A stretch of DNA of 64,000 nucleotides from Sialis fuliginosa (GCA_961205875.1 OY540814.1:10956993-11020992); one strand, 5' to 3'; shown: positions 11,326 through 22,645, counted from the stretch's first letter. The notes: a model not told the origin generated them from the sequence alone. A program made the numbers and translations.

Positions 11326-12524
11326 TTTAAAGAGGTAAAATTATTATAATATTTTTTAAATTATTTGTGTAATATAGGTATCTATAAAAATAATCAATGT
11401 AGCAGGGAAATGTGTCTATTTATAACAAAAGGGTCCTGGAAATATTATGAATATCGTGAATTATTCTGCGAACAAATGGTTTTCATCAATGTGAAAATCA
11501 GCCAGAATAGCATTGGTTCATGTGAATTGTCTCTCTCATTTCACAACATTTAACATGAGATAAAGAATATTGTATTTAATGAAAAGTTCGTGAAAATGAT
11601 ATACGCTGAGGTGTTTTTGTTAAATTTGAATCTCTGGAAACATTAATTAAAATAATCTTTCGTGATTTATGAATAAGATGTTGGATATTTTAAAATAAAA
11701 TATCATTCTTTAGTTTTAATTAACTCTTTATTTTAGAAAATATTCAGTATAATTTGTTTTAAAATTTATATGAAAAAGTAACTGTGTTAAAAAATTAAAA
11801 AATGTGGATAAAATTATTTTTAAATAGAAGAATAATTCTCTTTTTACCAATGATTATTAATCTCGTTATCTCGAAATTAATTAAGGTCATTATTTAATTC
11901 AAAACGAATAATCAATTACAAAAATGAATGCATGAAAAGATTAGATTATAAATGTAATATGCTGTAAGTTAAATTCAGTTAATGATGACATATGTATGTA
12001 TGTATGAAAAAAAATTGTCGGTGGAAAAAATTTTTTTTCAAGTGTAAATAAGAATGATAAATTTTAGAGATTCGAAAATGCAACGAGAATTGAAAGGTTT
12101 TTCAAAATTGCACAATTAATTCAGGTTTTCGATAACTTAACCTTAAATTTTGATATTGATGATTATATATTATATAGTATGTAAATTTCCAAGCAAGTAT
12201 TTTTATTTTAAAGTTTACGCTCACGGTAATAAATAGTACTTACCTTTTCTAAATAAAGTTTTATATTTTAATGTACGGTTTTTTATCGCGCAGGTATACT
12301 AAATTAAAAATATTGTTATATCTGTTACTGTATATAGTCCATTGTGTCTATCCGGTACTCTTACTATATAAAAAAATTCATAAAAATACTATATTCTGGC
12401 GAAAAAATATTTTACAGTGAAAAGAAAAAGATAATTTAAAAGGGGAAAGAAACTTTAAAAAACAAATATATTTATAATAATGACAAAAATCATCATTTTT
12501 GGCACTTTAAGGTAAAGATATCTT
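11326..12524. other. AT-rich, no gene seen
   Basis: The frame at 11365-11553 (62 codons) has no recognisable feature. On the minus strand AGAAAAG is followed by GTAAGTAC (plus-strand 12237-12250), an excellent splice donor, but the upstream sequence is AT-rich with no acceptor or open frame that I can pair with it. Confidence 0.4.
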
Positions 12525-12635
12525 GAAAACCTGACATGATGGAGCAATTTGGCAACACATTCGGATTTAGCATGCAAAAAAACCTTCGGAATCACTTATA
12601 CAGATCTCTAGATCAAAAATGTTGACCTATGTTAT
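12525..12635 (+). repeat. Dispersed repeat family F, copy 1
   Basis: The string around GATGGAGCAATTTGGCAAC, ATTCGGATTTAGCATGC and a following AAAATGTTGACCTATGTTAT matches 36520-36625 (GATGGAGTAATTTGGGAAAC, ATTCGATTTCAGCACGC, AAAATGTTATTATGAG). Both copies lie about 160 bp before a minus-strand hammerhead-like motif, which suggests that they are parts of the same element type. Confidence 0.6.
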
Positions 12636-12799
12636 TTAACTAAACTTCTTTAACGAAATCAAAACATCTGAAATATTTGAACATATTTTTGTGTTTATAG
12701 AAAAACAAGTACCACACAACTTTTTATATATATTTATATATACATAAAAACAACTTGTTTGTCTAAACGTCAAAATTTATTTAAGAAAAGTAATCGCAA

Positions 12800-12828
12800 G
12801 CTTTCGAATTCACAGATTCATCCTCAGG
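12800..12828 (-). ncRNA. Hammerhead-like motif 2
   Basis: On the minus strand: CTGAGGA, T, GAAT-CTGTGA-ATTC, then GAAAGCTTGCG. It is related to motif 1 (same GAAAGCTTGCG tail), but the helix bases have changed on both sides while pairing is kept (GATTC/GAATC there, GAAT/ATTC here). The same extra base follows the CTGANGA block. Confidence 0.4.
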
Positions 12829-12874
12829 CTTATAGACTGTTTTCGTCAAGATGTTTGTGTGTCTGTCGGTCTAT

Positions 12875-13180
12875 CTATAAGCGCTGTATCTCAAATACAA
12901 CAAATCGTAGAAGGGTGAAATTTTATATTTAAGATTAATTTTTGTCTGGAAATAAAACCTCCTAGTTTTGAAAACGATCTTTCAACCGGATACGAATGTT
13001 TACTGAGCTCGATTTTTGAATTTTTCGAATTACTTTGAAACAGTGCAAATTAGAGAAAAATGGTCTAGTTAAATTTGTAGGTAATTTTATTATCTATAAT
13101 TTATGTTCTAGTCATTTTTTTCGAAAAAACAAATTTTTGAATTTTTTTTTATTATAATTCAAATGGTTCATAACAGAGAA
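12875..13180 (+). repeat. Dispersed repeat family B, copy 2
   Basis: The copy runs from a GTCTGTCGGTC start (about 12858) through AAACCTCCTAGTTTTGAAAA, CAACCGGATACGAATG, TTTTCGAATTAC and ATCTATAATTTATGTTCTAG to AAATGGTTCATAACAG. All blocks recur, on the opposite strand, at 16925-17115. Module M follows directly. Confidence 0.65.
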
Positions 13181-13187
13181 GAAATAT

Positions 13188-13275
13188 CTGCCATGATTGG
13201 CATGTGACTTTCTTATACGTGTTTGCTATAAGTATCATGGGACTTTATATCTTATACGTAATACTGAGAGAACAG
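13188..13275 (+). repeat. Module M, copy 2, internally duplicated
   Basis: ATCTGCCATGATTGGCATGT begins the copy and AATACTGAGAG ends it, as at 5761-5817. Here the CATG(T/G)GACTT..CTTATACGT core occurs twice (13204-13222 and 13238-13262), so the module has been partly duplicated. Confidence 0.65.
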
Positions 13276-13379
13276 TGTGGGTGCTTCTAAATAATTATTT
13301 TAAAAAATATTTCTGACTAAATCATAAATGTTGAAAAAAATGTATGGGGAATAAATTTTTTATCTTAAACATTTTCTTA

Positions 13380-13450
13380 TTTCAAAAATAATTCGAAAAT
13401 TCAAAAATTGACTAGAGTAACAATCCGTTTTCGGTTAAAACGTTAAAAAA
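13380..13450 (-). repeat. Family B fragment, inverted
   Basis: The reverse complement carries AACCGAAAACGGATTGTTAC and AATTTTCGAATTATTTTTGA, matching 12970-13035. It lies head-to-head with copy 2, about 300 bp away. Confidence 0.55.
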
Positions 13451-13555
13451 AATTCATTTGGTACATAATGTAGATAATAATATTATTCATTCATTTTATT
13501 TAATCTTTTATTAGATTGTGAGAAATATGTTTTAATAAATAAAGAATCACGTACA

Positions 13556-13612
13556 CTGTTCACTGTCAGGATTATACGTATAAGAAAGTCCCGTGGCTCC
13601 TATGGCAGATAT
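13556..13612 (-). repeat. Module M, copy 3, inverted
   Basis: The reverse complement reads ATCTGCCATAGGAGCCACGG then GACTTTCTTATACGTATAAT and ends GTGAACAGTGTA, aligning with 13188-13275 and its GAACAGTGTG tail. Together the two modules give an inverted-repeat structure of about 430 bp. Confidence 0.65.
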
Positions 13613-13616
13613 TTTC

Positions 13617-15930
13617 AATTATCATTACCTGCATGTAAGTAATAATAATATAATAAAAACTTGTTTGATGAGTTCTATTGAATACAAAATGTACATTTCC
13701 CATTGAGTTGAACATAAATTCAATTAAGTATTTCAGACGCTAGTTATGTCGACAGAACTTCTGCTGATTTATAGATTGATATTTTATTTATGCACAGTTA
13801 AAATTTCATTACCCTTTAGAACGGTTCTGCCGTAGGTTCGGTATGTTGGTAGATACAGTTTTATTAAATTTGTATTACAAAGTTATACGGAGATAGAATG
13901 CTGAAATGTATTTCTGCAGACAAACTATTTAACATATGGATTTTAACTACGTAATAGATTTTCTTGTAGAAGAGAGTTTGTTTTTAATATTTTATTCGCA
14001 AATCGGAAAATCTAATAAATGATTCTTTTTTTGATCAAAAATTCAAAATTAATCTCTATGAGAATAAATTTCATTTAAAGGTAAATATTTCCATATTTCC
14101 CGATTCATTAAATTTTAATATTTATCCAGGTATTAAAAAGTTAAAAATTGAAGTTTTTTATGTGTACATACCGATAAATGATTTTTTAATTAAAAAATAT
14201 GTTCAAAAAAAATTTTAATTTCTACAGCGGATATTAACGTATAAAAGCTATAACGAGTATTATGTTTCAATAGACTTGACTACGTTGCAATTTTAGTTTG
14301 CATTATAACTATAATTATCTAGTTTCCTGCAATTATTGTTCAATTTGTATAATCTATTGATGTATGCAGTAACATCATTTACTGAATAATTAACCTCAAA
14401 ATTACATTGTTCCGTTTTGTTTTAGTTATTAAATGAATTTCGGAAATCAAAATATTAATTACTTGAAAATTTTTAGTAACCTTACATTACAAAAATTATA
14501 TTTTCATTGTAATATTATAGTTTTATCCTCAAAAGAGGTAATATGACATAAAAATATGTAATAAACAGTAATCTTGCTTTACTTAATACAATAAATAATA
14601 AATCATTTACTATATGAATTTCACGCGCGTAAAAATTGCAAAGTTATAAAATAATTGTAATTTACGATTATTTACTCGTTAGTTAAATGTACAAATACAC
14701 ATTTTTTAATGTTTATTTACATTACAGTTAAAAATAATGAAAGTTAATAAATATATATCATAATTTAATGTATACCACGAGCATATTCTATATACATAAA
14801 ATGTTATCTTGTCCCCATATGTTTTTAAGGTATATATAAATATTGTAATATTATTAACGTTTAATATTGATATTAAAACAGTTAATGGGATTATTGCACA
14901 TTAAAATAAAAGTATAAATGTTGAAGTACTTATGAATCATTCTGTAAACATATATCAGCGGATGAACATGGTATATGAACCATTTATGTTAATAAAACGT
15001 ATCAGTATCGATAAAATGTTGGGTAACATGCACTAAAGCAGTAAAAGGTGAAAAATAATATTGACACAATGGATCAACGGTCGGCGTGGGTGTTCAGCAG
15101 ATTGAAAATAGAAAGTTTTCACTTCTAATTGTTGATTACGTGGTTCCAATTTTCACGTCTCGTAACAATTGAGTCATTTCAAACCTAAAGTACTCAATGA
15201 AGAAAGCGAAATCAATCATTGAACGTTTTGTCATTTGAGTCGTTTATAGCCAAAGTAATTATCTCCACTTTTTTTTCATTTATTCCTTTGCTATAATAAT
15301 ATAAAATGTTTGGAAATAACACTATGTTGTATCGTCATTTATTTTTTATTTCTTTATGTAGGTATGTATTGATAATATAATAATGTTGAAACACTTTATT
15401 ATACATATATTAATTAATGTTAATATTGCTTGCATATACATTTTTTGTTGATAAGGTGAGATATCAATAATGCAAGAAAAGATTAGAAGTTTTATAATAC
15501 TGAAAAATTATAGTTATCTTTAGAGATGGCTTAGTGAATAAACAATATTATACATAGAAATATAGACTAGTTTATTTTTACATATTCAAGAGATAGAAAT
15601 AGAGGACACATTTTCAATATAAAAATATGTAGTAAGATTGCGGATAATAAATACATATTTATTAGATTGAAATATTACTATATTGCCTCATCAAGTTGTT
15701 TTTCAGCACACTCTAATAAATTAAAACTGGGTCGTTTTGATATTTCACGCTACATTTATTTATATTATTCTAGTATTTTATTACCTAACTATAGGAACTA
15801 AAAATAACAGAAGAAATATACTTTTCATTAACTATTTTTATACTTTGGGTCAATGAAATCTACATAGAGACAATTTTTATCAGTTCGTTTTTCATCAAAT
15901 ATTTTTATTTTCCCATATCTCTTGTTCCAG
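13617..15930. other. AT-rich, no gene assigned
   Basis: Mostly AT-rich filler. A less AT-rich spot at 15060-15230 contains ATGGATCAACGGTCGGCGTG in a good insect start context (CACAATGG), but the frame (MDQRSAWVFSRLKIESFHF) stops after 19 codons. I see no support for it as a gene beyond that. Confidence 0.4.
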
Positions 15931-15965
15931 GAAAAACCAATCCTTGGGAGTTATATTTCAAGTAA
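15931..15965 (+). CDS. Candidate 3'-terminal coding exon (very tentative)
   Basis: A strong splice-acceptor sequence, CCCATATCTCTTGTTCCAG, ends at 15930. Read in phase 2 the next bases give KTNPWELYFK followed by a TAA stop at 15963-15965; read in phase 0 they give 23 open codons ending at 16002. Either could be the end of a protein, and the composition is less AT-rich than the flanks. No upstream exon, homologue or poly(A) signal supports it, and acceptor-like tracts are common in T-rich DNA, so this is a hint, not a gene call. Confidence 0.15.
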
Positions 15966-16002
15966 AAGCCTGAAGAATGGAAAATGTCATAAGCTGAGTT
16001 AA

Positions 16003-16924
16003 ATTTATCATCCTCTCCTGACCCTCCATACAAAGAGAGAACAGTTTGTTGTAAATTGTATGATAAAGATAGCATTAAGAACTTTGCAAAAGTATGTGTT
16101 GTATGTATATAAAGATAGTAAGATAAAAAAGTTATGAACTATGTGTCCGCCTTTATTTTATATAATGATACATAATGTAATATTTTATTTTTGATCTTAG
16201 TAAGCTATTTTTAAACAACTTTTAGAAACTCTATTGTTTTAATCATTTGATACAAGAACTTTTAAATTAACATTAAAAAACTTTTTTTCGTAAATGTAGT
16301 TTTTGTTAAAGATGTTTTATATGGAATTTTTTATATTAATTAATAAAAAGGTTACTTTTTGGTTAGACAAATAAACCTTTTTATTTTGCCACTTTTAATC
16401 TATTTTTAGAATATTAAAAAAATTGAAATATCTCTGTGGATTATTTCTTTCTAGAAATCATGTAGCATACTTCATTATGTAATATTTCAAAACTTTTCAC
16501 ACCTACTAATGGACGCTTTCCAAAAAATAAACATATGAATAAAAATATCTAAAAATGATATTTCATAAAAACATAGTTACTGAATAAAGAAAAAAAACAT
16601 GCAATCTAGGTTATTTACATTTATTTTATCCTCATAAATGCATTTAGTTTCTATAAATTAGCAATATCCTCTACTAATAAGTAACTGCTTATGCAACGTT
16701 GACATATGTAGCATCATATACCTAATTGATACGTTAATATTAATGTACGACGTTAAAGATAAAGTTCTAATGTTGAGATGAATATTGCATGATGTTTTGA
16801 TATTACAGTTTTTGATAGAAATAAAACTTTAAATCTAATTTTTAACTAAATTTTTCATAAAATTTTCACTATGTATATTTACTTAAAAAAATTAGTATGA
16901 ATTTGTAGTAAAGCATTTTTTTCT
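16003..16924. other. AT-rich, no gene seen
   Basis: There are no open frames or repeats of note. If 15931-15965 were a terminal exon, this would be its 3' untranslated region and flank. Confidence 0.4.
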
Positions 16925-17115
16925 AGCACGCACTGTTGCAAAAATAATTTGAAGAATAGAAAAAATAATCAAGAGTAAACATCCGTTTCCGGTGGTAAGA
17001 CCTTATTTTTCAAAAATAGGAGGTTTTCTTCCTAGTTTCTACATATACAATTCCACACTTGTATGGTCGTTATTGAAGTATAATAACAGTGTCTACAGAC
17101 TGACAGACCGACACC
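16925..17115 (-). repeat. Dispersed repeat family B, copy 3
   Basis: On the minus strand: GTCGGTCTGTCAGTCTGTAG, AAACCTCCTATTTTTGAAAA, ACCGGAAACGGATGTTTACT and a following CAAATTATTTTTGCAAC block, the same order as 12858-13045. The copy includes the CTCATGA/GGTGTCGG start that is also at 6180 (CCTCATGG). Confidence 0.65.
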
Positions 17116-17260
17116 TCATGACGAAATCTTGACCCCTTTAAGAGCTGAGTATATTGTTTTTGGGATTGATGGGCATATTTTTTTGTAATTATCATGAACT
17201 CATGTTATTAATACCTTTTAATTACAAAAGTCCGTAAATATAGTTTTTTTTATAGCCTTT

Positions 17261-17301
17261 ATTATATTATATTATATTATATTATATTATATTATATTAT
17301 A
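17261..17301. repeat. (TTATA)n pentanucleotide microsatellite
   Basis: About eight perfect copies of a 5-base unit are bracketed by two copies of TATAGCCTTT (17251-17260 and 17299-17308), as if the array grew inside a duplicated decamer. Confidence 0.9.
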
Positions 17302-17309
17302 GCCTTTCA

Positions 17310-17753
17310 TTTTGTTTATGTTTTTCTCCAGTAATGGATAAAGTAAAACCAGTAATGGGCACCCAGTGATGGACACTTGCTGATGATTACAAAATGCTAA
17401 GTAATATGACACAAAAGTTATAAAATAAAGAATCGTAAAATTTGAAACCAATAATTAATAAATAGATTTTGACACCCATTGACCAATTGTCATCAAAGTG
17501 TCTATATAGATTATGATTCAGTAATGGCAGTAAACAAATATCAACATATATTTTTTTAATTTAGTACATTTAATTAAACAAAATCTTACACTGGGATATG
17601 AACCAAAACTGGTACCAGTACCTTATAAGAAAAACAATAAAATTGTTAAATTTTATAATTCTCAATAAAAACAGTATTTATTGCAACTTAGATAATACTT
17701 ATATTTTTAACGTAATCATATATATTTCGTAATTTTTTCAAATCTATTTTGGG
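17310..17753. other. AT-rich, no gene seen; CAGTAATGG motif cluster
   Basis: CAGTAATGG or CAGTGATGG occurs at about 17331, 17351, 17366 and 17519, three of them spaced by 15-20 bases. This is a small decayed tandem repeat. Nothing else is recognisable. Confidence 0.4.
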
Positions 17754-17808
17754 TTTTATTATGAACAAATAAGTAAATTTGATATTTACTTATTTGTTCA
17801 TAATAAAA
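17754..17808. repeat. Perfect 25-bp stem hairpin
   Basis: Bases 17754-17778 and 17784-17808 are perfect reverse complements with a 5-base loop (TTGAT). The core is ATGAACAAATAAGTAAAT. A stem this exact in drifting AT-rich DNA implies recent origin, such as an inverted duplication or foldback tip. It is too perfect and short-looped for a typical microRNA precursor. Confidence 0.85.
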
Positions 17809-18304
17809 TGTCAAACAATTGGTATTGTCAATAATTTATAAGCATATTATTCTTGCAAGCAATTATGATATTTATAAATAAAACAATATTAAAACTGAAA
17901 ATTTAATTGTTTAATTACTGTTTGAGAAATATTGAATAAGGTGTAAAAATAAAATCATTGTTAAGATGCAAACAAATGCATACACACATACTGAATAACC
18001 TTCACGAATAAAATGGTTTTGTGTGCCGTGAAAATACATGCAATTGTTTGTAATTCGCTTTTAAACGACAGGCGATACCATAAACTGTGTGTATAGTATA
18101 TGTTGAAACTATTCAATGTCATGTATATTATTACTTATTATTTAAAATATATTTGTTCGTGTATAAAAATTTACAATTGTTATTAGCAGTAAATACACGA
18201 ACTTTTATTATTAAGTGAAAATATAAATATGTTTCTAATTAAACCAGAGATCGCAAATATAACCTTGAATAGCAATTGCAAACACTAGTATCATAAATAG
18301 TGGA
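17809..18304. other. AT-rich, no gene seen
   Basis: No gene, RNA or repeat was recognised between the hairpin and the nested foldback elements. Confidence 0.5.
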
Positions 18305-19081
18305 CAAGGTATATTATTGTCCGGTATCATAAAGGAGCTAGCAAGTACTCTCAAATGAGGTATCAAATTTATATGACAGTTTTCTTTGAGTTTTTAACAG
18401 ATATTTGCATGCGCAGTAAGTTGATTTTTAGGTTAGTAAATACAGTTTAGTAAATATACTTTACATACCTTTGTTTTTACTTCCTATGTATGGAATTATC
18501 TATAAAAAATTCCAAGAGAACTGTCATATATGTTTGATACCCCATTTGAAAGTGCTTGATAGCTAGCAAATTTTTCTAGCTCCTTTATAATACCGGACAT
18601 AAGACAAGGTAATCTCATGAATTTCCTGACCACTAAGCGGGAATTGACGTCACCCAGGGGATATATTCAAATATTATAAATGTATAATAGAATATCATTT
18701 ACAAAAAAGCATTTATTTATTCTTGTTTTCGTATTTTTTCATATTTTAACAACACATTATACAATCAAAGAAGTACAAATTCGACATTGCAAAATCATAA
18801 AAAAGCTGTCACAGACAATTTAGTCTATACTGGAAGCGTTATTTTTACTAGTTGGCAATGGCAATACATTCTGTGATTCTGAGAGCTTTTTATAATTTTA
18901 CAATGTCGAATTTGTACTTCTTTGATTGTATGTAATGTTAAAATAACAAAAAATACGAAAATAAGAATAAATAAAGGATTTTTTTTATAATTGATTTTAC
19001 ATCCCCTGCGTGACGTTAATTCCCACGCCAACGCTGATTGGTCAAGGAGCTAATGAGACTACCTTATCTTTATATACCTTG
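18305..19081. mobile_element. Foldback element, outer of a nested pair
   Basis: The left end CAAGGTATAT and the right end ATATACCTTG are inverted. Long arms follow: 18602-18795 and 18881-19075 align as reverse complements, sharing ATCAAAGAAGTACAAATTCG, TTTATTTATTCTT, TTTTCGTATTTTTT and GGGAATT(G/A)ACGTCAC. Removing 18319-18598 restores continuity of the left arm, so a second foldback has jumped into it. The 68-codon frame on the minus strand (18825-19031) is a by-product of the arm. No transposase is present. Confidence 0.75.
18319..18598. mobile_element. Foldback element nested in the left arm of 18305-19081
   Basis: The ends GTCCGGTA and TACCGGAC are inverted. The arms continue with ATAAAGGAGCTAG, TCAAATG(A/G)GGTATCAAA and ATATGACAGTT on both sides. 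The element is 280 bp. Its insertion interrupts the outer element, which makes it the younger of the two. Confidence 0.75.
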
Positions 19082-21425
19082 AATGGTGAATATATGTATG
19101 TATTTATTATGACAATCTATTTTCCATAATGTTCTAGTCCACATAAAATGCTAAAAACCCATAACGTATCTTGTGTAATTTTTCCAGCATATTCAATTTT
19201 ATTGTTATTGTTAGCATGTATTTTTCTTAATGTTAAGTCCGATTTATATTTATATACATATATTTCAGGAGCTATTAATTTTATATTATTAGTGAAAATT
19301 AAGAATTTGAAAATATCTTTAAAATTCGTCTCATAAAAATAAACACTTTCTGTAATTTCTAATTTTCCTCTAAAATTGAAAGATTTCGAGTAAAAAATCA
19401 AAAAAATCAAACAAAATCTATTTTGTACCATACAGACAAAATGTGTTTAATTTTATTTATAGAATACGATGATTAAAAAATATAGGTTCTTATCTATAAA
19501 AATAACTTTGATATTTAATTGACGTTAAAATAATTCACCAATTCTAAATAAATTATTCCCTATTATCCTCCACTCCTAAAATGCACGGCTTTCAAAATAT
19601 TTCTTTATGTTTATACCCTGTATATGTATAATAATGCTGTATAGTTTGTATAAAACATAAAGGGTAATTCATTAGAAATGATATAAATCAAAGTCACCAA
19701 ATTATACCTTTCGTGTTTGAAAATAACACTAAAAAGGAAATGTAAATTACGCCTACTATACTGCATACCGATACATAAATAAAAATATAATCAATATAAA
19801 TTATTGTAACAATATTTTATATGAGTGACAAGTATGTACTTGAGTGTAGGTGCACCGAATAATTTTTTATTGTTTTACAACGAATAATTTTACAAGGCAC
19901 AGTATTAATTAACATTAAAATCTATTTTTGAACAGATACAAGTAAATGTAGTATAGAATTCTGGTGTTATATTGATATTTCAAAACTACCGATCTTCCTA
20001 ATATAAGATTTAATACCAAAATTTTCACGACTATTGAAATAAACAATGGAAATAAGTCACTAGCTCTCCGTCTATAACTGGATATTTTACATACGAATGA
20101 ACTATTGATATTTTATATAAATAAAAATGTAGATACAATTCTTATAGATAATTAAATATTGTATTTTAATTTAATAGTTGAATTTTATGATTTTACATTT
20201 AAATGAAACAGAATCAATTTATAAATAATAAAATAAATAGCTATGTCTATTTCAGGACATTTATGATATACATATTAAAATGTTTCAATGTGACATTTAA
20301 TAAATAAGATATAGGTAGGCCGACAAATCAATTCATGTATAATAACGACAAATAAATAAAACACCGAAAATAGATTATCTTGTGAATTGTAATGTTTATC
20401 CTTGTCATATATTTGAGTCATTGGATATTAAAAATAGAGTTTATAATACACGGTAAATGGGAGAACTCGTCGGAAGTGCTCCATTTATTGTAATTCTACA
20501 CACAAATTCTATACAGAGATGATTATTCGAAACTTCAACCTTTTTAAATACTATAAAAATTATAAAACACATATGTATATATACATTTACGTCTATTTTC
20601 AAAACCAAGTTTATTCAAAGTAATGAAAAACTAGAAATACAAAACTTCCATAACAGCATGTTTGTAAAGACGCGTGAACAAATTATCTGTAATAGTAATA
20701 GAGTGCGACTTACAGACAAACAACGCGTGTGAATGCAGTCTATATATTAAATTCTATATACTAATTTTTTTTTATTGAAAAAATATGGATAATTTACAAC
20801 TAGGGGTGCTAGGCAAATAACCTTAACCAATGTTTTGAGAAAAGTTGTCTTTGTTTATACTACATAGGCACCGGCTTTTTATTTTACCTAAACGGGGATG
20901 CAGTTTTAATAACCAATTTTCATAAATAGTTGTAATTTTGGTAATAGTATATGTCAAGTGAATGCATTGTGTTAAAGATCGTAATATTTCATAGAATAAA
21001 AACATCGCACTTTATTAAGAACAACTATCAGTTGGTAAAATACGAGTACATAAAAAAGAGTTAGTATTTAATTCGAAAAGTATTGACGTGAAATCCCCCA
21101 GAGGAAAGTAATTTTTACGCGTCTGTAATTTGTATCAGTTTCAATTAAATTAATCGCATCATTGCATCTAACACAGTTTTAATTACAGGCTACAGAAACA
21201 TGTTTGTTTACTTTGTATCTTCTGTTAGCTTTTACTAGACATGTAAAGTACTGCCGAACTTCACATTGACGAACCGGGATAATTAATTTTATGTAAATTT
21301 AATGAATATTAAAATATTTAAATTTTTTTATTATGTTAATTCGAAATTATATTGTAAAATTCGTTTACAAAAACAGATCACATTGGGACTAAAGTTTAAT
21401 CAGTCTGCAAAAATCTAGCACCTAA
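19082..21425. other. AT-rich, no gene seen
   Basis: Frames at 19117-19431 and 19148-19336 overlap on opposite strands and have Phe/Ile/Lys/Asn-rich random-like composition; 20823-21005 is similar. I see no exon, RNA gene or repeat copy. Confidence 0.45.
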
Positions 21426-21466
21426 TTTTATCAAAGTCTGTTATTTCTAACTGCCATGTAAATTTT
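21426..21466 (+). repeat. Family E repeat, truncated copy (5' part only)
   Basis: TTTTATCAAAGTCTG and TAACTGCCATGTAAAT match the start of the copy at 23272-23409. The rest of this copy is missing, and an inverted copy starts 15 bases later. Confidence 0.65.
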
Positions 21467-21480
21467 TAATACCTCATTTA

Positions 21481-21602
21481 TTTTATCTACGAGTATGTTA
21501 CCAGTTTGTTTGTGTTGACAGCTTGGTACATATCTGTTAAATAACAAATGCTGGGTTCTGATTGGTCCATATAGCTGTTACCAAAACAGAATTTGATAAA
21601 AC
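21481..21602 (-). mobile_element. Family E short element, inverted copy
   Basis: The reverse complement begins GTTTTATCAAATTCTG and continues GACCAATCAGAACCCAGCAT, then AACAGATATGTACCAAGCTG, TCAACACAAACAAACTGGTA and ends TAGATAAAA. This matches 23272-23409 and 40174-40274. The termini TTTTATC and GATAAAA are inverted, so this is probably a tiny MITE of about 125 bp. Confidence 0.75.
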
Positions 21603-21639
21603 TAGAGATAAGTGGTTAACATACACTAGTCCTTAAATT

Positions 21640-22015
21640 TAAGGGGCTATTCTACTTCAGAAAAAATAGTCAGAAAAATTCATTTTTTTTATTTCTTCTT
21701 TTGACAAAATTTATCTACAGAAATCATATCAAACAGTCGGTACAGTCCATTTCTACATAGGTACTTAGAACAGCGCGTCAAAACAGTGACGCTCTTTGTG
21801 CGCGCTCGGCGCTTGGACATTAAAAGCATTTTTCTCAAAACGATATTTTTGCACCTGGTGCAGATAATTGTGCAAAAACCTCAATTATTAAAAAACTTTC
21901 ATTTTAAGTATTGTTTTTAAACCAATACGGTGTGAAAAAAACCTACATTTGCTACTATTTTGCGAAAATCGCTGCCATTTTGTTAATTTTCGATGAAAAT
22001 TAATAATTGAGGTAC
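21640..22015. repeat. Unassigned element-like segment with inverted blocks
   Basis: CCTCAATTATTA at 21879-21890 pairs with TAATAATTGAGG at 22001-22012, and the segment between them contains GTGCAAAAA/TTTTTGCACCTGG-like runs at 21848-21876. A CpG-containing stretch (21770-21820, GCGCGCTCGGCGC) is unusual for the region. Probably an old DNA transposon; I could not identify the family. Confidence 0.4.
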
Positions 22016-22029
22016 TAGAGATAGCGGCA

Positions 22030-22645
22030 CACATGCAGATTAAGAATATTTTTTTATTTTTTTATTTCAGATCACCTGGAGAGAACAAATCATTTGCGCC
22101 AGCGAGAAAAACTTTCTTCCAACATACTCACATATTGTTAAATAAACAAGTATATAATAATATTTCCGCTATAACAAAATGTTCTATTTTTTATACATAC
22201 CATTTTCAGGGAAGAATTTTTTTTTTGTTACATGCTTTGACCCGAAGAAGTTGAATATCCCTTGAAGACATATTGTGCCGAAGTCGGTCTATACCTACGT
22301 TTAAATTCTATCTGCCATCACAAGTGTTATCTGCTAATACTTAAATCTGTTAATACGTATTTTTGCGTGGCATCAGATAAATGGGAAAGTTTTGTAATCT
22401 GTGTTTTGTTAAGTTTAAAAATTTCAACGTCGGAAGGACTTTTGGAAAATTTGCTGAAACTCATTATCAGTATTGACGAGTTTAACCTTAAAATAGAGAG
22501 GCCGCGCCGTTGTGAAATTATTGTTTCTAAGGTAGACTTTATCAAAATTATTAAAATCACATGATATTTTGGAAAAAATGCGATACTAGTGAAAAACAAG
22601 AAAATAAAGATTGTTTTTCTGTTTATTTTTATAAAAGTCAAATAA
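22030..22645. other. Segment with overlapping open frames on both strands, unassigned
   Basis: A good acceptor, TTTTATTTTTTTATTTCAG, ends at 22070 and is followed by 24 open codons (ITWREQIICASEKNFLPTYS, then HIVK) before a stop at 22143. Further on, 22262-22564 is open on the plus strand (100 codons) and 22327-22641 on the minus strand (104 codons). The minus-strand peptide has a more ordinary mix of residues in its second half (SDATQKYVLTDLSIS). No domain is recognisable. Neither strand can be preferred, and an old mobile element is as likely as an exon. Confidence 0.25.

Noticed and set aside
17754..17808. MicroRNA precursor
   Set aside because: The stem is perfectly paired over 25 bp with a 5-base loop and is A+T only apart from a few bases. 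Animal precursors have bulges, and the arm lengths do not leave the usual flanking stem.
18825..19031. 68-codon minus-strand frame
   Set aside because: It coincides with the right arm of the foldback element at 18305-19081, and the mirrored arm does not keep the frame.
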